Of a DNA stretch of 64,000 bases, positions 42,562 through 51,612 are shown one piece after another. How positions within the stretch are numbered: position 1 is the stretch's first letter; every line of letters starts with the position of its first letter. A program made the translations under genes and the position numbers. This DNA is from Streptomyces durmitorensis (GTDB lineage Bacteria > Actinomycetota > Actinomycetes > Streptomycetales > Streptomycetaceae). The stretch is taken from the NCBI RefSeq assembly GCF_023498005.1, contig NZ_CP097289.1, positions 4,402,001-4,466,000 of the forward strand, written 5' to 3'. A model generated the notes under the pieces. It was not told the DNA's origin, did not search any database, and saw only the letters and a list, made by a program, of their open reading frames with translations.

Positions 42562-43734
42562 ATGACTTCACACGACGGAGCCGGAGCCGACAGCGAGGCG
42601 AGCGAGCAGGACCCGGCGGCCGCCCGCCGCCGGGCCGCCGCCCTCGGCGCCACCCGGTCCCTGCACCGCTGGTCCGCGCACCTGCCGCTCACCGCACGGC
42701 TCTCGGCACTCGCCGACGCGGCCGCCGAGGTCGTGGGCCCGGACGAGCCGATCGACATCTACGGCAACGCGGTCGTCGCCCGCCTGGAGGACGAGGTCGC
42801 GCGGCTGCTCGGCAAGGAGGCGGCCGCCTTCTTCCCCAGCGGCACGATGGCCCAGCAGGTCGCCCTGCGCTGCTGGGCGGGCCGCACGGGCAACGCGACC
42901 GTGGCCCTGCACCCCAAGGCCCACCCCGAGGTCCACGAAGGCGGCGCGCTCTCCGCGGTGAGCGGCCTGCGCACGGTGCACCCGACGCGGGAGCCGCGGC
43001 TGCCCACGGCCGAGGAAGTGCGGGACTTCGAGGAGCCCTTCGGGACGCTGATGCTCGAACTGCCGCTCCGGGACGCCGGTTTCGTGCTGCCGTCCTGGGA
43101 GGAGCTCGAAGAGGTCGTGGAGGCGGCCCGCGAACGCGACGCCGTCGTGCACTTCGACGGTGCGCGCCTGTGGGAGTGCACACCGCACTTCGGCCGTTCC
43201 CTCGCCCAGATCGCCGGGCTCGCGGACACCGTGTACGTGTCGTTCTACAAGTCCCTGGACGGCCTGAGCGGCGCGGTCCTCGCGGGCCCGCGCACCCTGG
43301 TCGACGAGGCGCGGACCTGGCGGCACCGGTACGGCGGCCAGATCTTCCAGCAGTTCCCGGCCGCCGTGTCCGCCCTGCTCGGCCTGAAGAACACGCTCCC
43401 GAGGCTGCCGGACCACGTGGCCCACGCGCGCGTGGTCGCCGACGCGCTGCGCGAAGGGTTCGCGGCCGCCGGGGTGCCGTGGTCGCGCGTGCACCCCGAG
43501 CAGCCGCACACCCATCAGTTCCAGGTCTGGCTGCCGTACGACTCCGAGGTCCTGACCGAGGCGGCGCTCGGGCAGGCGGAGGAGACCAAGACCCAGCTGT
43601 TCGGCCGCTGGTTCGCCGACGGGCCGCCCGGCCTCTCGGTCACGGAGGTCACCGTGACCGAGGCGGGCCTGGAGTGGACGCCCGGCGACGTCAATGATGC
43701 GGTCGCGGAGTTCGTGCGACGGATCCCCGGCTGA
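42562..43734 (+). CDS. Low-specificity threonine-aldolase-like PLP enzyme
   Basis: The 390-residue fold-type I PLP enzyme has the beta-eliminating lyase/threonine aldolase pattern: YGNAVVARLEDEVARLLGKE, FFPSGTMAQQVALR, HFDGARLWE and the PLP lysine in VSFYKSLDGLSGAVLAG. It likely cleaves threonine or related beta-hydroxy amino acids to glycine and an aldehyde. ATG at 42562 follows a weak GGGGG Shine-Dalgarno. The last 44 bp overlap the convergent small gene. Confidence 0.88.
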   Translation: MTSHDGAGADSEASEQDPAAARRRAAALGATRSLHRWSAHLPLTARLSALADAAAEVVGPDEPIDIYGNAVVARLEDEVARLLGKEAAAFFPSGTMAQQVALRCWAGRTGNATVALHPKAHPEVHEGGALSAVSGLRTVHPTREPRLPTAEEVRDFEEPFGTLMLELPLRDAGFVLPSWEELEEVVEAARERDAVVHFDGARLWECTPHFGRSLAQIAGLADTVYVSFYKSLDGLSGAVLAGPRTLVDEARTWRHRYGGQIFQQFPAAVSALLGLKNTLPRLPDHVAHARVVADALREGFAAAGVPWSRVHPEQPHTHQFQVWLPYDSEVLTEAALGQAEETKTQLFGRWFADGPPGLSVTEVTVTEAGLEWTPGDVNDAVAEFVRRIPG

Positions 43735-43951
43735 CGGAGCCCCGCCCGGCGGAGCCCGCGCGGGCGATCCGGGCCAGGGCGGCGCGGATGCGTCCCTGGG
43801 CAGGACGCCCCTCGACCACGGCACGGAAGCGTCCGTAGTCGCGCACCTCGCGGATGACCTGCCAGTCCTGCTGACCGGGGGCCGGCGGGGTCCGCTCGTC
43901 GTGCTGGGCGGCGCGGTAGCTGTCGAGCAGGTACTGCTGCGTGATGCTCAT
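43691..43951 (-). CDS. Small hypothetical protein, 86 residues
   Basis: The product starts MSITQQYLLDSYRAAQHDER and continues QDWQVIREVRDYGRFRAVV with a basic Arg/Ala/Gly tail. No signal or membrane segment is visible. I do not recognise it by function, but the first 55 residues look like a real folded alpha/beta segment and the ATG suits it. It overlaps the end of the aldolase-like gene by 44 bp and is divergent from the ArsR gene. Confidence 0.6.
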   Translation of the reverse strand: MSITQQYLLDSYRAAQHDERTPPAPGQQDWQVIREVRDYGRFRAVVEGRPAQGRIRAALARIARAGSAGRGSVSRGSVARTPRPHH

Positions 43952-44100
43952 GACGGGTTCGCCTCTCAAGACAAATAGTACTTATCGGGCACTCATGGGT
44001 CGACGGGAAACAGAGTCGGCGCAGGAGTGGGTGGTGGTGGCATCAGGGGCCATGCGCGGCCCGGTCACCACAGACTGCGCCCGCCGTCACGCCGGCGTCG

Positions 44101-44129
44101 CGCCGATTGACGCCGGTCGTCAATCGGCG
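44101..44129. promoter_or_regulatory. Palindromic ArsR-type operator
   Basis: CGCCGATTGACG (44101-44112) and its exact complement CGTCAATCGGCG (44118-44129) flank 5 bp, 36 bp before the ArsR-family ATG. The core ATTGACN7GTCAAT suits an ArsR-type dimer and implies autoregulation; it may also control the divergent small gene. Confidence 0.8.
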
Positions 44130-44164
44130 GCCGGGATGTCGGTGGCGCGGTGCACGATGGGTCC

Positions 44165-45283
44165 ATGAGCGTGCACATCGAGATCGCGGGCCTGCCGCAG
44201 GAGCGGATCTTCTTCGACCCCTCGCCCCTGGCGGAGCTGGGCGTCGCGCTGCACGCGCTGGCCGAGCCCGGACACCATCCGGGGCTGCACGGCTGGGCCA
44301 CCGCGACCACCGCCTGCCTCAAGCCGGACCTCGCCGACCGGCTGTGCGAGGCCGACTTCCTGTGGCGGAACACGTTCTCGGACGTGTTCATGCCGTTCGC
44401 GGGGCTCGTCGACGGCGACGGCAGGCCGGGGGCGACGCTCGCCGATGAGCTCGACCTCCTCGACCGCCTGGACGACGAGCGATTCGTCATGGCCGCCCTG
44501 GAGTTCACCTGCGGCACGACGTACAACGAAGGCGGTCCCTCGCCGCTCACCGACCCCGTCCGTGGCGCCCGCGCCCTGGAGCTCGCCGCCACGCGCGGCA
44601 CCCGGCAACTGGACTTCGCCGAGCGCCTCCTGACCGATCCGCAGACCGTCCGGGCCTGGCTGCGCCGCCTCCTTGAAGACTGCGACGAGGCGTTCTTCGC
44701 CGACACCTGGCGGCGGGTGCGCGTCCAACTGGCCGCCGACGCCCGGCACAAGACGGAGATACTGCGCCGCAAGGGCCTGGCCGAAGTCCTCACCTCGGTG
44801 TCGGCGGCGCTCTCGGTGGACGCGGACGGCCGCCGCATCACCGCGGACAAGCTGGTGCCCGGCACCACGACGGCCCTGGACCACACCCTGGGCGCGGGGC
44901 TCACGTTCGTGCCCTCGCACTTCGCCTGGCCGCACCTGATGGTCCTGCACGCCCCGGGCTGGCGCCCGGTGATCCACTACCCCGTGTCCGCCCCGGACCT
45001 GGCCAAGCCGACCTCCGTGGAGACCCTGGAGCGGCGGCTCACGGCCCTCGCGCACCCGGTGCGCCTGCGGCTGTGCCGCGACATGGCCCGCGCGCCCTTC
45101 AGCACCGGCGAGCTGGCCCACGCGACCGGGCTCACGGCGCCGGAGGTCTCCCGGCACCTCACGCTCCTCAAGAAGGCGGGCCTGGTCACGACGGTGCGCC
45201 GCGGCCGGTACGTGATGCACCAGCTGGACGTCACCGTGGTGGCCCGCCTGGGCAGCGACTTCCTGGAGGGCATCCTGCGCTGA
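44165..45283 (+). CDS. ArsR-type winged-helix regulator with large N-terminal domain (DUF5937-like)
   Basis: The 372-residue protein has a 270-residue N-terminal domain (VHIEIAGLPQERIFFDPSPL and a WATATTACLKPDLADRLCEA helix region) of the kind annotated DUF5937. A C-terminal ArsR winged helix follows (LERRLTALAHPVRLRLCRDM, then LAHATGLTAPEVSRHLTLLK). No metal-binding CXC box is seen. A near-perfect operator lies just upstream. The target and signal are unknown. Twenty-four-bp noncoding repeats follow the stop. Confidence 0.85.
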   Translation: MSVHIEIAGLPQERIFFDPSPLAELGVALHALAEPGHHPGLHGWATATTACLKPDLADRLCEADFLWRNTFSDVFMPFAGLVDGDGRPGATLADELDLLDRLDDERFVMAALEFTCGTTYNEGGPSPLTDPVRGARALELAATRGTRQLDFAERLLTDPQTVRAWLRRLLEDCDEAFFADTWRRVRVQLAADARHKTEILRRKGLAEVLTSVSAALSVDADGRRITADKLVPGTTTALDHTLGAGLTFVPSHFAWPHLMVLHAPGWRPVIHYPVSAPDLAKPTSVETLERRLTALAHPVRLRLCRDMARAPFSTGELAHATGLTAPEVSRHLTLLKKAGLVTTVRRGRYVMHQLDVTVVARLGSDFLEGILR

Positions 45284-45286
45284 CCC

Positions 45287-45355
45287 CGAGAGGCAGCGCG
45301 GCCGTGCCCCGGAGAGGCAGCGCGGCCGTGCCCCAGAGGGGCAGCGCGGCCGTCA
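45287..45355. repeat. 24-bp tandem repeat after the ArsR gene
   Basis: Three imperfect copies of GAGAGGCAGCGCGGCCGTGC plus CCCG run up to the stop of the convergent response-regulator gene. Confidence 0.85.
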
Positions 45356-46027
45356 GGCGCCCCCGCCGCCCGCCCGCACCAGACCCGTCTCGTACGCCAG
45401 GACCACCACCTGCACCCGGTCCCGCAGGCCGAGCTTGGTCAGGATGCGGCCCACGTGCGTCTTCACCGTGGCCTCCGACAGGACGAGCCGCGCCGCGATC
45501 TCGCCGTTCGAGAGCCCCTGGGCGACCAGGATCATGACCTCGCGCTCGCGGTCCGTGAGCCGCTCCAGCTCCTTGTGCTGCGGCTGCCCGCCCGCGTTCG
45601 GCAGCATCGGCGCGAAGCGGTCGAGAAGGCGCCGCGTCGTGGACGGCGCGACCACCGCGTCACCGCTGTGCACCGAGCGGATCGCGGCGAGCAGCTCCCC
45701 CGGGGGCACGTCCTTCAGCATGAAACCGGACGCGCCCGCCTTCAGCCCCGAGAAGGCGTACTCGTCGAGGTCGAAGGTCGTCAGGATGAGGACCTTCGGC
45801 GGGTTCTCGTCCTGGCAGATGCGCCGGGTCGTCTCCACGCCGTCCAGTTTCGGCATGCGTACGTCCATGAGCACCACGTCGACCTCGGTCGTCCGCAGCG
45901 CCGCAAGCGCCTCGACCCCGTCGCCCGCCTCGGCGACGACGTCCATGTCCGGCTGTGCGGCGAGCACCATCCGGAACCCCGTGCGCAGCAGCGCCTGGTC
46001 GTCGACGAGCATGACGCGGATCGACAT
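45353..46027 (-). CDS. LuxR/NarL-family response regulator
   Basis: The 224-residue protein has a receiver (VDDQ, phospho-acceptor Asp at about residue 55 in VLMDVRMPKLDG, KDVPPG) and a LuxR HTH (LTDREREVMILVAQGLSNGEIAARL). The ATG at 46027 is one codon after a TTG. It is 98 bp downstream of the histidine kinase gene on the same strand; the gap holds short GAGCG repeats. Targets are unknown. Confidence 0.92.
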   Translation of the reverse strand: MSIRVMLVDDQALLRTGFRMVLAAQPDMDVVAEAGDGVEALAALRTTEVDVVLMDVRMPKLDGVETTRRICQDENPPKVLILTTFDLDEYAFSGLKAGASGFMLKDVPPGELLAAIRSVHSGDAVVAPSTTRRLLDRFAPMLPNAGGQPQHKELERLTDREREVMILVAQGLSNGEIAARLVLSEATVKTHVGRILTKLGLRDRVQVVVLAYETGLVRAGGGGA

Positions 46028-46125
46028 CAAAGGCCCTTTCGTGGAGACGGTTTCAAGAGCGAGTGGTTCATGAGCGAGGGGATCGTGTTCATGAGCGTAT
46101 GGCGTGGACGATTCGGTGACAGGTG

Positions 46126-47328
46126 TCAGCTCGCGGGCTTGAGCGGGAGAAGCGCACTGATGCGGAAGCCTCCGCCCGGCCGCGGCCCCGCGTCCAGCGT
46201 GCCGCCGACCATGCCGACGCGCTCGCGCATGCCGATCAGGCCGTGCCCGCTGCCGTCGGCGCCGCCGTCCTCGTACAGCTCGTGCGGCGCGCCCTTGCCG
46301 TCGTCCTCGACAAGCAGGCCCAGGCCGTCGTCGAAGTAGACGAGGCGCACGCTCGCGCCGGTGTTCTCACCGCCGTGCTTGCGGGTGTTGGTGAGCGCCT
46401 CCTGCACGATGCGGTACGCCGTGAGCTCCACGCCGCTCGGCAGCGGGCGCGGGGTGCCCTCCACCTTGAAGTCGACCGGGAGACCGGCCGTGCGCACCTG
46501 CTCGATGAGCTCGTCGAGCTGCTCGACGTCGGGCTGCGGGACGTACTCACCGCCCTCCTGGTGCTCGCCGGTGCGCAGCACACCCAGCAGCCTGCGCATC
46601 TCGGCGAGCGCCTGCCGCCCGGTGCCCGAGATGGTCTCCAGGGCCTGCTTGGCCTGCTCGGGGGCCGTGTCGAGGACGTACGCGGCGCCGTCCGCCTGGA
46701 CGACCATCACCGAGACGTTGTGCGCGACGACGTCGTGCAGCTCACGTGCGATGCGGGCCCGCTCGGCCGCCACCGCGACCTTGGACTGCGCCGCCCGCTC
46801 CTTCTCCAGGCGGTCGGCGCGCTCCTCAAGCTGCGCGAAGTAGGCGCGGCGGGTGCGGATGGAGTCGCCGAGCACCCAGGCGAGGGCGAAGGGCACCATC
46901 TGGAAGATCGCGAAGAAGATGCTGCCGAAGGTGCTTATGCTCTCCTCCGGCCAGCGCAACGACGACAGCGGAGCCGCGCACAGGCCGCCCATCAGGGCGA
47001 AACGCGAGGCCCACTTGGTGCCGTCGGCCGACGCGGTGTAGATGATCACCAGCATGGCGAAGTCGGCCGGCATCGTCTTCACGTCGAAGATCAGCTGGGC
47101 GACGCCGAGGACCGCGGCGAGGATCAGCATCTTCTCGGTGTACTTGCGGCGCAGCGCCACCACGACGGACATGCCGACGACGACGAGGGCGGCCGGGACC
47201 GCCGGGTCATGGCCTTCCGCGTCGGCCATGGTGACGAGGCCAATCCCGGAGATCCCGAGCAGGACGAGGGCCCAGAAGCCATCGACCCCGGTCGGGTGTC
47301 TGCGGAGGAAGTCATAGACGCGCTGCAC
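46126..47328 (-). CDS. Sensor histidine kinase (NarL type)
   Basis: The 400-residue protein has about five membrane helices (residues 17-157), a coiled segment, and HisKA_3 with His at about 198 (RARIARELHDVVAHN). The HATPase domain has ALTNTRKHGG and GHGLIGMRERVGMVGG. No large periplasmic domain is present, so it likely senses the membrane or an intramembrane signal. The divergent neighbour is the MidA-like gene. This is a typical actinobacterial pair with the LuxR regulator downstream. Confidence 0.92.
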   Translation of the reverse strand: MQRVYDFLRRHPTGVDGFWALVLLGISGIGLVTMADAEGHDPAVPAALVVVGMSVVVALRRKYTEKMLILAAVLGVAQLIFDVKTMPADFAMLVIIYTASADGTKWASRFALMGGLCAAPLSSLRWPEESISTFGSIFFAIFQMVPFALAWVLGDSIRTRRAYFAQLEERADRLEKERAAQSKVAVAAERARIARELHDVVAHNVSVMVVQADGAAYVLDTAPEQAKQALETISGTGRQALAEMRRLLGVLRTGEHQEGGEYVPQPDVEQLDELIEQVRTAGLPVDFKVEGTPRPLPSGVELTAYRIVQEALTNTRKHGGENTGASVRLVYFDDGLGLLVEDDGKGAPHELYEDGGADGSGHGLIGMRERVGMVGGTLDAGPRPGGGFRISALLPLKPAS

Positions 47329-47433
47329 GTAACCCAGCGTAGGCAGCGCGACGGCCCTCCGGGGTCAACCGGAGGTCCGATCCGTACCCCTCGCATGTAC
47401 TCCCCAAGGTGGAGGCCCGCTTAGCCTTCTCGC

Positions 47434-48462
47434 GTGACGAACGAGGTCCGAGGTGAGCGGCAGGACGTGCGGCGTGGCTGGCGGGAGGCCATGGAGAGCG
47501 CGCTGTACGGGCCTGACGGCTTCTATCTGCGCCCCGAAGGGCCCGCGGGGCACTTCCGGACGTCGGTGCACGCCTCGCCGCTCTTCGCGGGCGCGGTGGC
47601 CCGGCTCCTGTGCCGCGTGGACGAGGCGCTCGACCACCCGGACGAGTTGGCGTTCGTCGACCTCGGCGCGGGCCGGGGCGAGTTGACCGCGGGCGTCCTG
47701 GCCGCGCTGCCCCCGGACGTGGCGCCACGCGCGCGTGCCTGTGCGGTCGAGCGGGCCGACCGGCCCGCGGGGCTCGACCCGCGCATCGAGTGGTGCGCCC
47801 GTCCGCCCGCCGGCGTCACCGGCCTGCTCTTCGCCAACGAATGGCTGGACAACGTCCCCCTGGAGATCGCCGAGGTGGACCCCGACGGCCTGGTGCGCCG
47901 CGTCCTCGTACGCGGCGACGGCACCGAATCGCTCGGCGGGACGGTCGAGGGCGCGGACGCCTCCTGGCTCGCGCGCTGGTGGCCGCTCGCCCCGGAGCCG
48001 GGCCTGCGCGCGGAGATCGGCCGCCCCAGGGACGAGGCGTGGGCGGCGGCCGCGGCGACGCTGACCCGCGGCCTCGCGGTCGCGGTCGACTACGCGCACG
48101 ACCGCGCGGGAAGGCCGCCCTTCGGCACGCTGACCGGCTTCCGCGTGGGCCGCGAGACGGCGCCCGTGCCGGACGGCACCTGCGACATCACGGCCCATGT
48201 GGCACTCGACGCGTGCGCGCTGCCGGGAGCCTCCCTGCTCACCCAGCGCGCGGCCCTGCACGCCCTGGGGGTGAGCGGTGGCCGCCCGCCGCTGTCCCTG
48301 GCCTCCACCGACCCGGCCGCTTACGTACGGGCCCTCGCGCAGGCGGGAGCGGCGGCGGAGCTCACCGCGGCCGGCGGGCTCGGCGACTTCGGGTGGCTCG
48401 CCCAGCCGGTCGGCATCACGGACCCGCTACTTGTCGATGTCGCCCACCACGAAGAACAGTGA
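47434..48462 (+). CDS. MidA/NDUFAF7-like SAM-dependent methyltransferase
   Basis: The 342-residue protein has a SAM-binding signature [18 protein letters not shown] and the conserved [15 protein letters not shown] segment typical of the MidA family (DUF185). Mid-region [21 protein letters not shown] also fits. In mitochondria NDUFAF7 methylates an Arg of the 49-kDa complex I subunit, the homologue of NuoD. Here the convergent gene is nuoD, overlapping by 36 bp. GTG start; [20 protein letters not shown] opens the protein. Confidence 0.85.
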   Translation: MTNEVRGERQDVRRGWREAMESALYGPDGFYLRPEGPAGHFRTSVHASPLFAGAVARLLCRVDEALDHPDELAFVDLGAGRGELTAGVLAALPPDVAPRARACAVERADRPAGLDPRIEWCARPPAGVTGLLFANEWLDNVPLEIAEVDPDGLVRRVLVRGDGTESLGGTVEGADASWLARWWPLAPEPGLRAEIGRPRDEAWAAAAATLTRGLAVAVDYAHDRAGRPPFGTLTGFRVGRETAPVPDGTCDITAHVALDACALPGASLLTQRAALHALGVSGGRPPLSLASTDPAAYVRALAQAGAAAELTAAGGLGDFGWLAQPVGITDPLLVDVAHHEEQ

Positions 48463-49578
48463 CCCCAGGATCGCCACCATGTCGGCGACGAGCTGGCCGG
48501 GCAGCAGCTCGGCGAGGGCCTGGATGTTGTTGTACGACGCCGAGCGGAGCTTCAGGCGGTACGGGGTCTTCTCGCCCTTGGAGACCAGGTAGTAGCCGTT
48601 GATGCCCAGGGGGTTCTCGGTCCACGCGTACGTGTGGCCCTCGGGAGCCTTGAGCACCTTCGGGAGGCGCTGGTTGACCGGCCCCTGCGGCAGCTCGGCG
48701 AGCCGCTCCAGGCAGGCGTCGGCGAGGTCGAGGGCGTTGTGGGTCTGCTCCAGGAGCACCTCGAAGCGGGCCAGGCAGTCGCCCTCCTGGCGCGTGACGA
48801 CCTTCAGGGTGTCCTGGAGCTCCCCGTACGCGAGGTACGGCTCGTCACGGCGCAGGTCGAAGTCGACTCCGGAGGCACGGGCGATGGGACCGCTCACTCC
48901 GTAGGCGTGCACCGCCTGAGGGGACAGCACTCCGACGCCGCGCGTACGCCCCCGGAAGATCTCGTTGCCGAGCACCAGCTTGTCGTACACGTCCATGCGG
49001 GAACGGACCGAGGCGACGGCGGCACGCGCGCGCGTGGACCAGCCCGCCGGGAGGTCCTCCTTGAGGCCGCCGACGCGGTTGAACATGTAGTGCATGCGGC
49101 CGCCGGAGATCTCCTCCATCACGTTCTGGAGCTCCTCACGCTCCCGGAACGCGTGGAACACCGGGGTGATTCCGCCCAGTTCGAGCGGATACGAGCCGAG
49201 GAACATCAGGTGGTTGAGGACGCGGTTCAGCTCGGCGAGGAGCGTGCGCATCCAGACGGCGCGCTCGGGCACCTCCATGCCGAGCATCCGCTCCACGGCA
49301 AGGACGACACCCAGTTCGTTCGAGAACGCGGACAGCCAGTCGTGCCGGTTGGCGAGCACCACGATCTGCCGGTAGTCACGCGCCTCGAAGAGCTTCTCCG
49401 CACCGCGGTGCATATAGCCGATGACCGGTTCCGCCTGCTGGATCCGCTCGCCGTCGAGGACGAGGCGCAGCCGCAGCACGCCGTGCGTGGACGGGTGCTG
49501 GGGGCCGATGTTGAGCACCATGTCGGTGCTCTCCGCGGCGCCGCCGATGCCGAGCGTGGTCTCCGTCGTGGGGCTCAT
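48427..49578 (-). CDS. Stand-alone NADH-quinone oxidoreductase subunit D (second copy)
   Basis: The 383-residue protein is a NuoD/49-kDa-like subunit with [55 protein letters not shown] and a C-terminus ending VVGDIDK, as in complex I subunits (quinone-site region). It stands alone: nuoC, nuoE and others are not next to it, so it is an orphan copy. The name nuoD2 fits S. coelicolor SCO3392, from memory. It may serve a partial complex I or be a paralogue. It overlaps the MidA-like gene by 36 bp. Confidence 0.9.
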   Translation of the reverse strand: MSPTTETTLGIGGAAESTDMVLNIGPQHPSTHGVLRLRLVLDGERIQQAEPVIGYMHRGAEKLFEARDYRQIVVLANRHDWLSAFSNELGVVLAVERMLGMEVPERAVWMRTLLAELNRVLNHLMFLGSYPLELGGITPVFHAFREREELQNVMEEISGGRMHYMFNRVGGLKEDLPAGWSTRARAAVASVRSRMDVYDKLVLGNEIFRGRTRGVGVLSPQAVHAYGVSGPIARASGVDFDLRRDEPYLAYGELQDTLKVVTRQEGDCLARFEVLLEQTHNALDLADACLERLAELPQGPVNQRLPKVLKAPEGHTYAWTENPLGINGYYLVSKGEKTPYRLKLRSASYNNIQALAELLPGQLVADMVAILGSLFFVVGDIDK

Positions 49579-49641
49579 GCGCGCATTCTCTCGTACGCGC
49601 GCTCCTACGCGACTGTCACCTCGGCTACGTACGCTTGAGGC

Positions 49642-50160
49642 ATGGAAACGGGGACGGCACAGCCGGCACGGCCGGCGGAGCCGGGAAAGTCAGCGGCGGA
49701 GCCGGAGTGGACCGGGCTGCCACGGGACCTGCTGCGCATGCGGCGGCTGCTCCTGGTGGTGTGGCTGGTGCCGGTCGCGGTGGCGCTCGGCGTGCTCCTG
49801 GGGATGTTCGCGGGCCCCGCATGGGCGTCCTTCGCGGCGCTGCCCCTGGCCCTCGTGGCGTGGGGCTGGCCGATGCTGGGGCGCAACTGGCGCTCCTGGC
49901 GGTACGCGGAGCGGGCCGACGACCTGCTGATCAGCCGGGGCGTGCTCTGGCGCGAGGAGACGATCGTCCCGTACGGCCGGATGCAGCTCGTCGAGGTGAC
50001 ATCGGGGCCCGTGGAGCGGCACTTCGGCCTGGCCAGCGTGCAGCTGCACACGGCTGCGGCGGCCACGGACGCCCGCATCCCCGGCCTCATCCCCCAGGAG
50101 GCCGAGCGCCTGCGCGACCGGCTCACCGAGCTGGGCGAGGCCCGCTCGGCGGGGCTGTGA
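49642..50160 (+). CDS. PH-domain membrane protein (YdbS-like)
   Basis: The 172-residue protein has two helices ([20 protein letters not shown] and [16 protein letters not shown]), then a bacterial PH domain ([42 protein letters not shown]). This is the YdbS half of the YdbS-YdbT pair seen in firmicutes and actinobacteria, where the proteins appear to affect membrane-compound resistance; the role is not clear. Its stop overlaps the next start as GTGA. Confidence 0.87.
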   Translation: METGTAQPARPAEPGKSAAEPEWTGLPRDLLRMRRLLLVVWLVPVAVALGVLLGMFAGPAWASFAALPLALVAWGWPMLGRNWRSWRYAERADDLLISRGVLWREETIVPYGRMQLVEVTSGPVERHFGLASVQLHTAAAATDARIPGLIPQEAERLRDRLTELGEARSAGL

Positions 50161-51500
50161 GCGGCGTTCGTGAGGTGACGGGGGAAGAACACGCCCCGGG
50201 CGCCGATGACGTACGAGAGCGGCGTCTGCACCCCATCACGCCCCTGCGCCGCGCCTGGGCCCCGGTCGCGGTCGTCGTGGGCTTCGCCGTGCACGACCCG
50301 AGCGGCACGCAGCGGCGGGCCTCCGAGCTCCCCGTGACCCAACTCCTCGCCGGGATCGCCGTCGTCCTCCTGGGCGGCGCCCTCTACGGCTTCATGAGCT
50401 GGTGGTTCACGCACTTCGCCGTCACCGACACCGAACTGCGCATCCGCACCGGCCTGGTCTTCCGGCGCACCGCGCACATCAGGCTCGACCGGCTCCAGGC
50501 CGTGGACGTGACGCAGCCGCTCGCGGCCCGCATCGTGGGCGTCGCCAAGCTCAAGCTGGATGTCGTGGGCACGGAGAAGAAGGACGAACTGGCCTATCTG
50601 GGCCAGGAGGACGCTTCCGTCCTGCGGGCCGAACTCCTCGCGCGGGCGGCCGGTTTCGCGCCCGAGACGGCCCGTGAGGTCGGCGAGGCGCCCGTCAACA
50701 ACCTGGTGCACGTACAGCCGCGCATGCTCGCGATCTCCCTGCTCCTGACCGGCACGACGTGGGGCATGCTCGTCGCCACGCTCATCGTGCCGCCCTTCCT
50801 GTGGTTCGCCACGCACAATCTGTGGACGGTGCTCGCGACCGGACTTCCCATGCTGGGCGGCGCGTTCGCCAGCAGTGTGGGGCGCTTCATCGGGGAGTAC
50901 GACTGGAAGGTGGGCGAGTCCCCCGACGGCCTGCGCATCGACCACGGGCTGCTCGACAAGGCGCACGAGACGGTGCCTCCGGGGCGGGTGCAGACGGTGC
51001 GCGTCGTGGAGCCGTGGCTGTGGCGGCGCCACGGCTGGGTGCGGGTGGAGCTGGACGTGGCGGGCTCGTCGAACGGCGTCCTGGTCCCGGTCGCGCCGCG
51101 CGAGGTCGCCGAGTCCGTGATCGCGCGGATCCTGCCGGGCGTGCGGGTGCCGGCCGCGGCCGAGCTGATCCGCCCTCCCGCGCGGGCGGCGTGGTGCCTT
51201 CCGGTGTGGTGGAAGGGGTACGGCCTGACGGTGACGGACACGGTGTTCGCCGCGCGGCACGGTCTGCTGCGCCGCCGCCTGTCCCTGGTGCCGCACGCGA
51301 AGGTGCAGAGCGTACGGCTCACGCAGGGGCCCTGGGAGCGGTTCAAGGGCGTGGCGGACGTGCAGGTGGACACGGGGGCGAACAAGACGGTGACGGCGCG
51401 GCTGCGTCCCGCCGACGAGGCGGCCACGCTGCTGTCCGCGCAGGCCGAGAGGTCTCGTACGGGGCGCAGGGCTGCGCGGCCCGACCGGTGGATGGCGTGA
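50157..51500 (+). CDS. PH-domain membrane protein (YdbT-like)
   Basis: The 447-residue protein has four membrane helices in two pairs (about residues 55-85 and 180-240), with PH domains after each pair (FAVTDTELRIRTGLVFRRTA; DGLRIDHGLLDKAHETVPPG) and a third one near the C-terminus (LTVTDTVFAARHGLLRRRLS). The GTG at 50157 overlaps the YdbS-like stop, so translation is coupled. A basic cytoplasmic tail ends it. The pair acts as a unit; the function is unknown. Confidence 0.87.
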   Translation: MSGVREVTGEEHAPGADDVRERRLHPITPLRRAWAPVAVVVGFAVHDPSGTQRRASELPVTQLLAGIAVVLLGGALYGFMSWWFTHFAVTDTELRIRTGLVFRRTAHIRLDRLQAVDVTQPLAARIVGVAKLKLDVVGTEKKDELAYLGQEDASVLRAELLARAAGFAPETAREVGEAPVNNLVHVQPRMLAISLLLTGTTWGMLVATLIVPPFLWFATHNLWTVLATGLPMLGGAFASSVGRFIGEYDWKVGESPDGLRIDHGLLDKAHETVPPGRVQTVRVVEPWLWRRHGWVRVELDVAGSSNGVLVPVAPREVAESVIARILPGVRVPAAAELIRPPARAAWCLPVWWKGYGLTVTDTVFAARHGLLRRRLSLVPHAKVQSVRLTQGPWERFKGVADVQVDTGANKTVTARLRPADEAATLLSAQAERSRTGRRAARPDRWMA

Positions 51501-51539
51501 GGGACCGCTGCTCGGGAGCCTTGCGTGCCGTCATCACCG

Positions 51540-51594
51540 GCTCCGCCGAGTTCGTCCTCAAACGCCGGACGGGCTGGATCGGACGGGCTGGATA
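51540..51594. repeat. Dispersed Streptomyces palindromic repeat with local 14-bp duplication
   Basis: The segment TCCTCAAACGCCGGACGGGC resembles a repeat I recall in many Streptomyces intergenic regions. A GGACGGGCTGGAT duplication (51567-51594) follows. Confidence 0.55.
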
Positions 51595-51612
51595 TAGCCC
51601 CGCAGGTACCGC

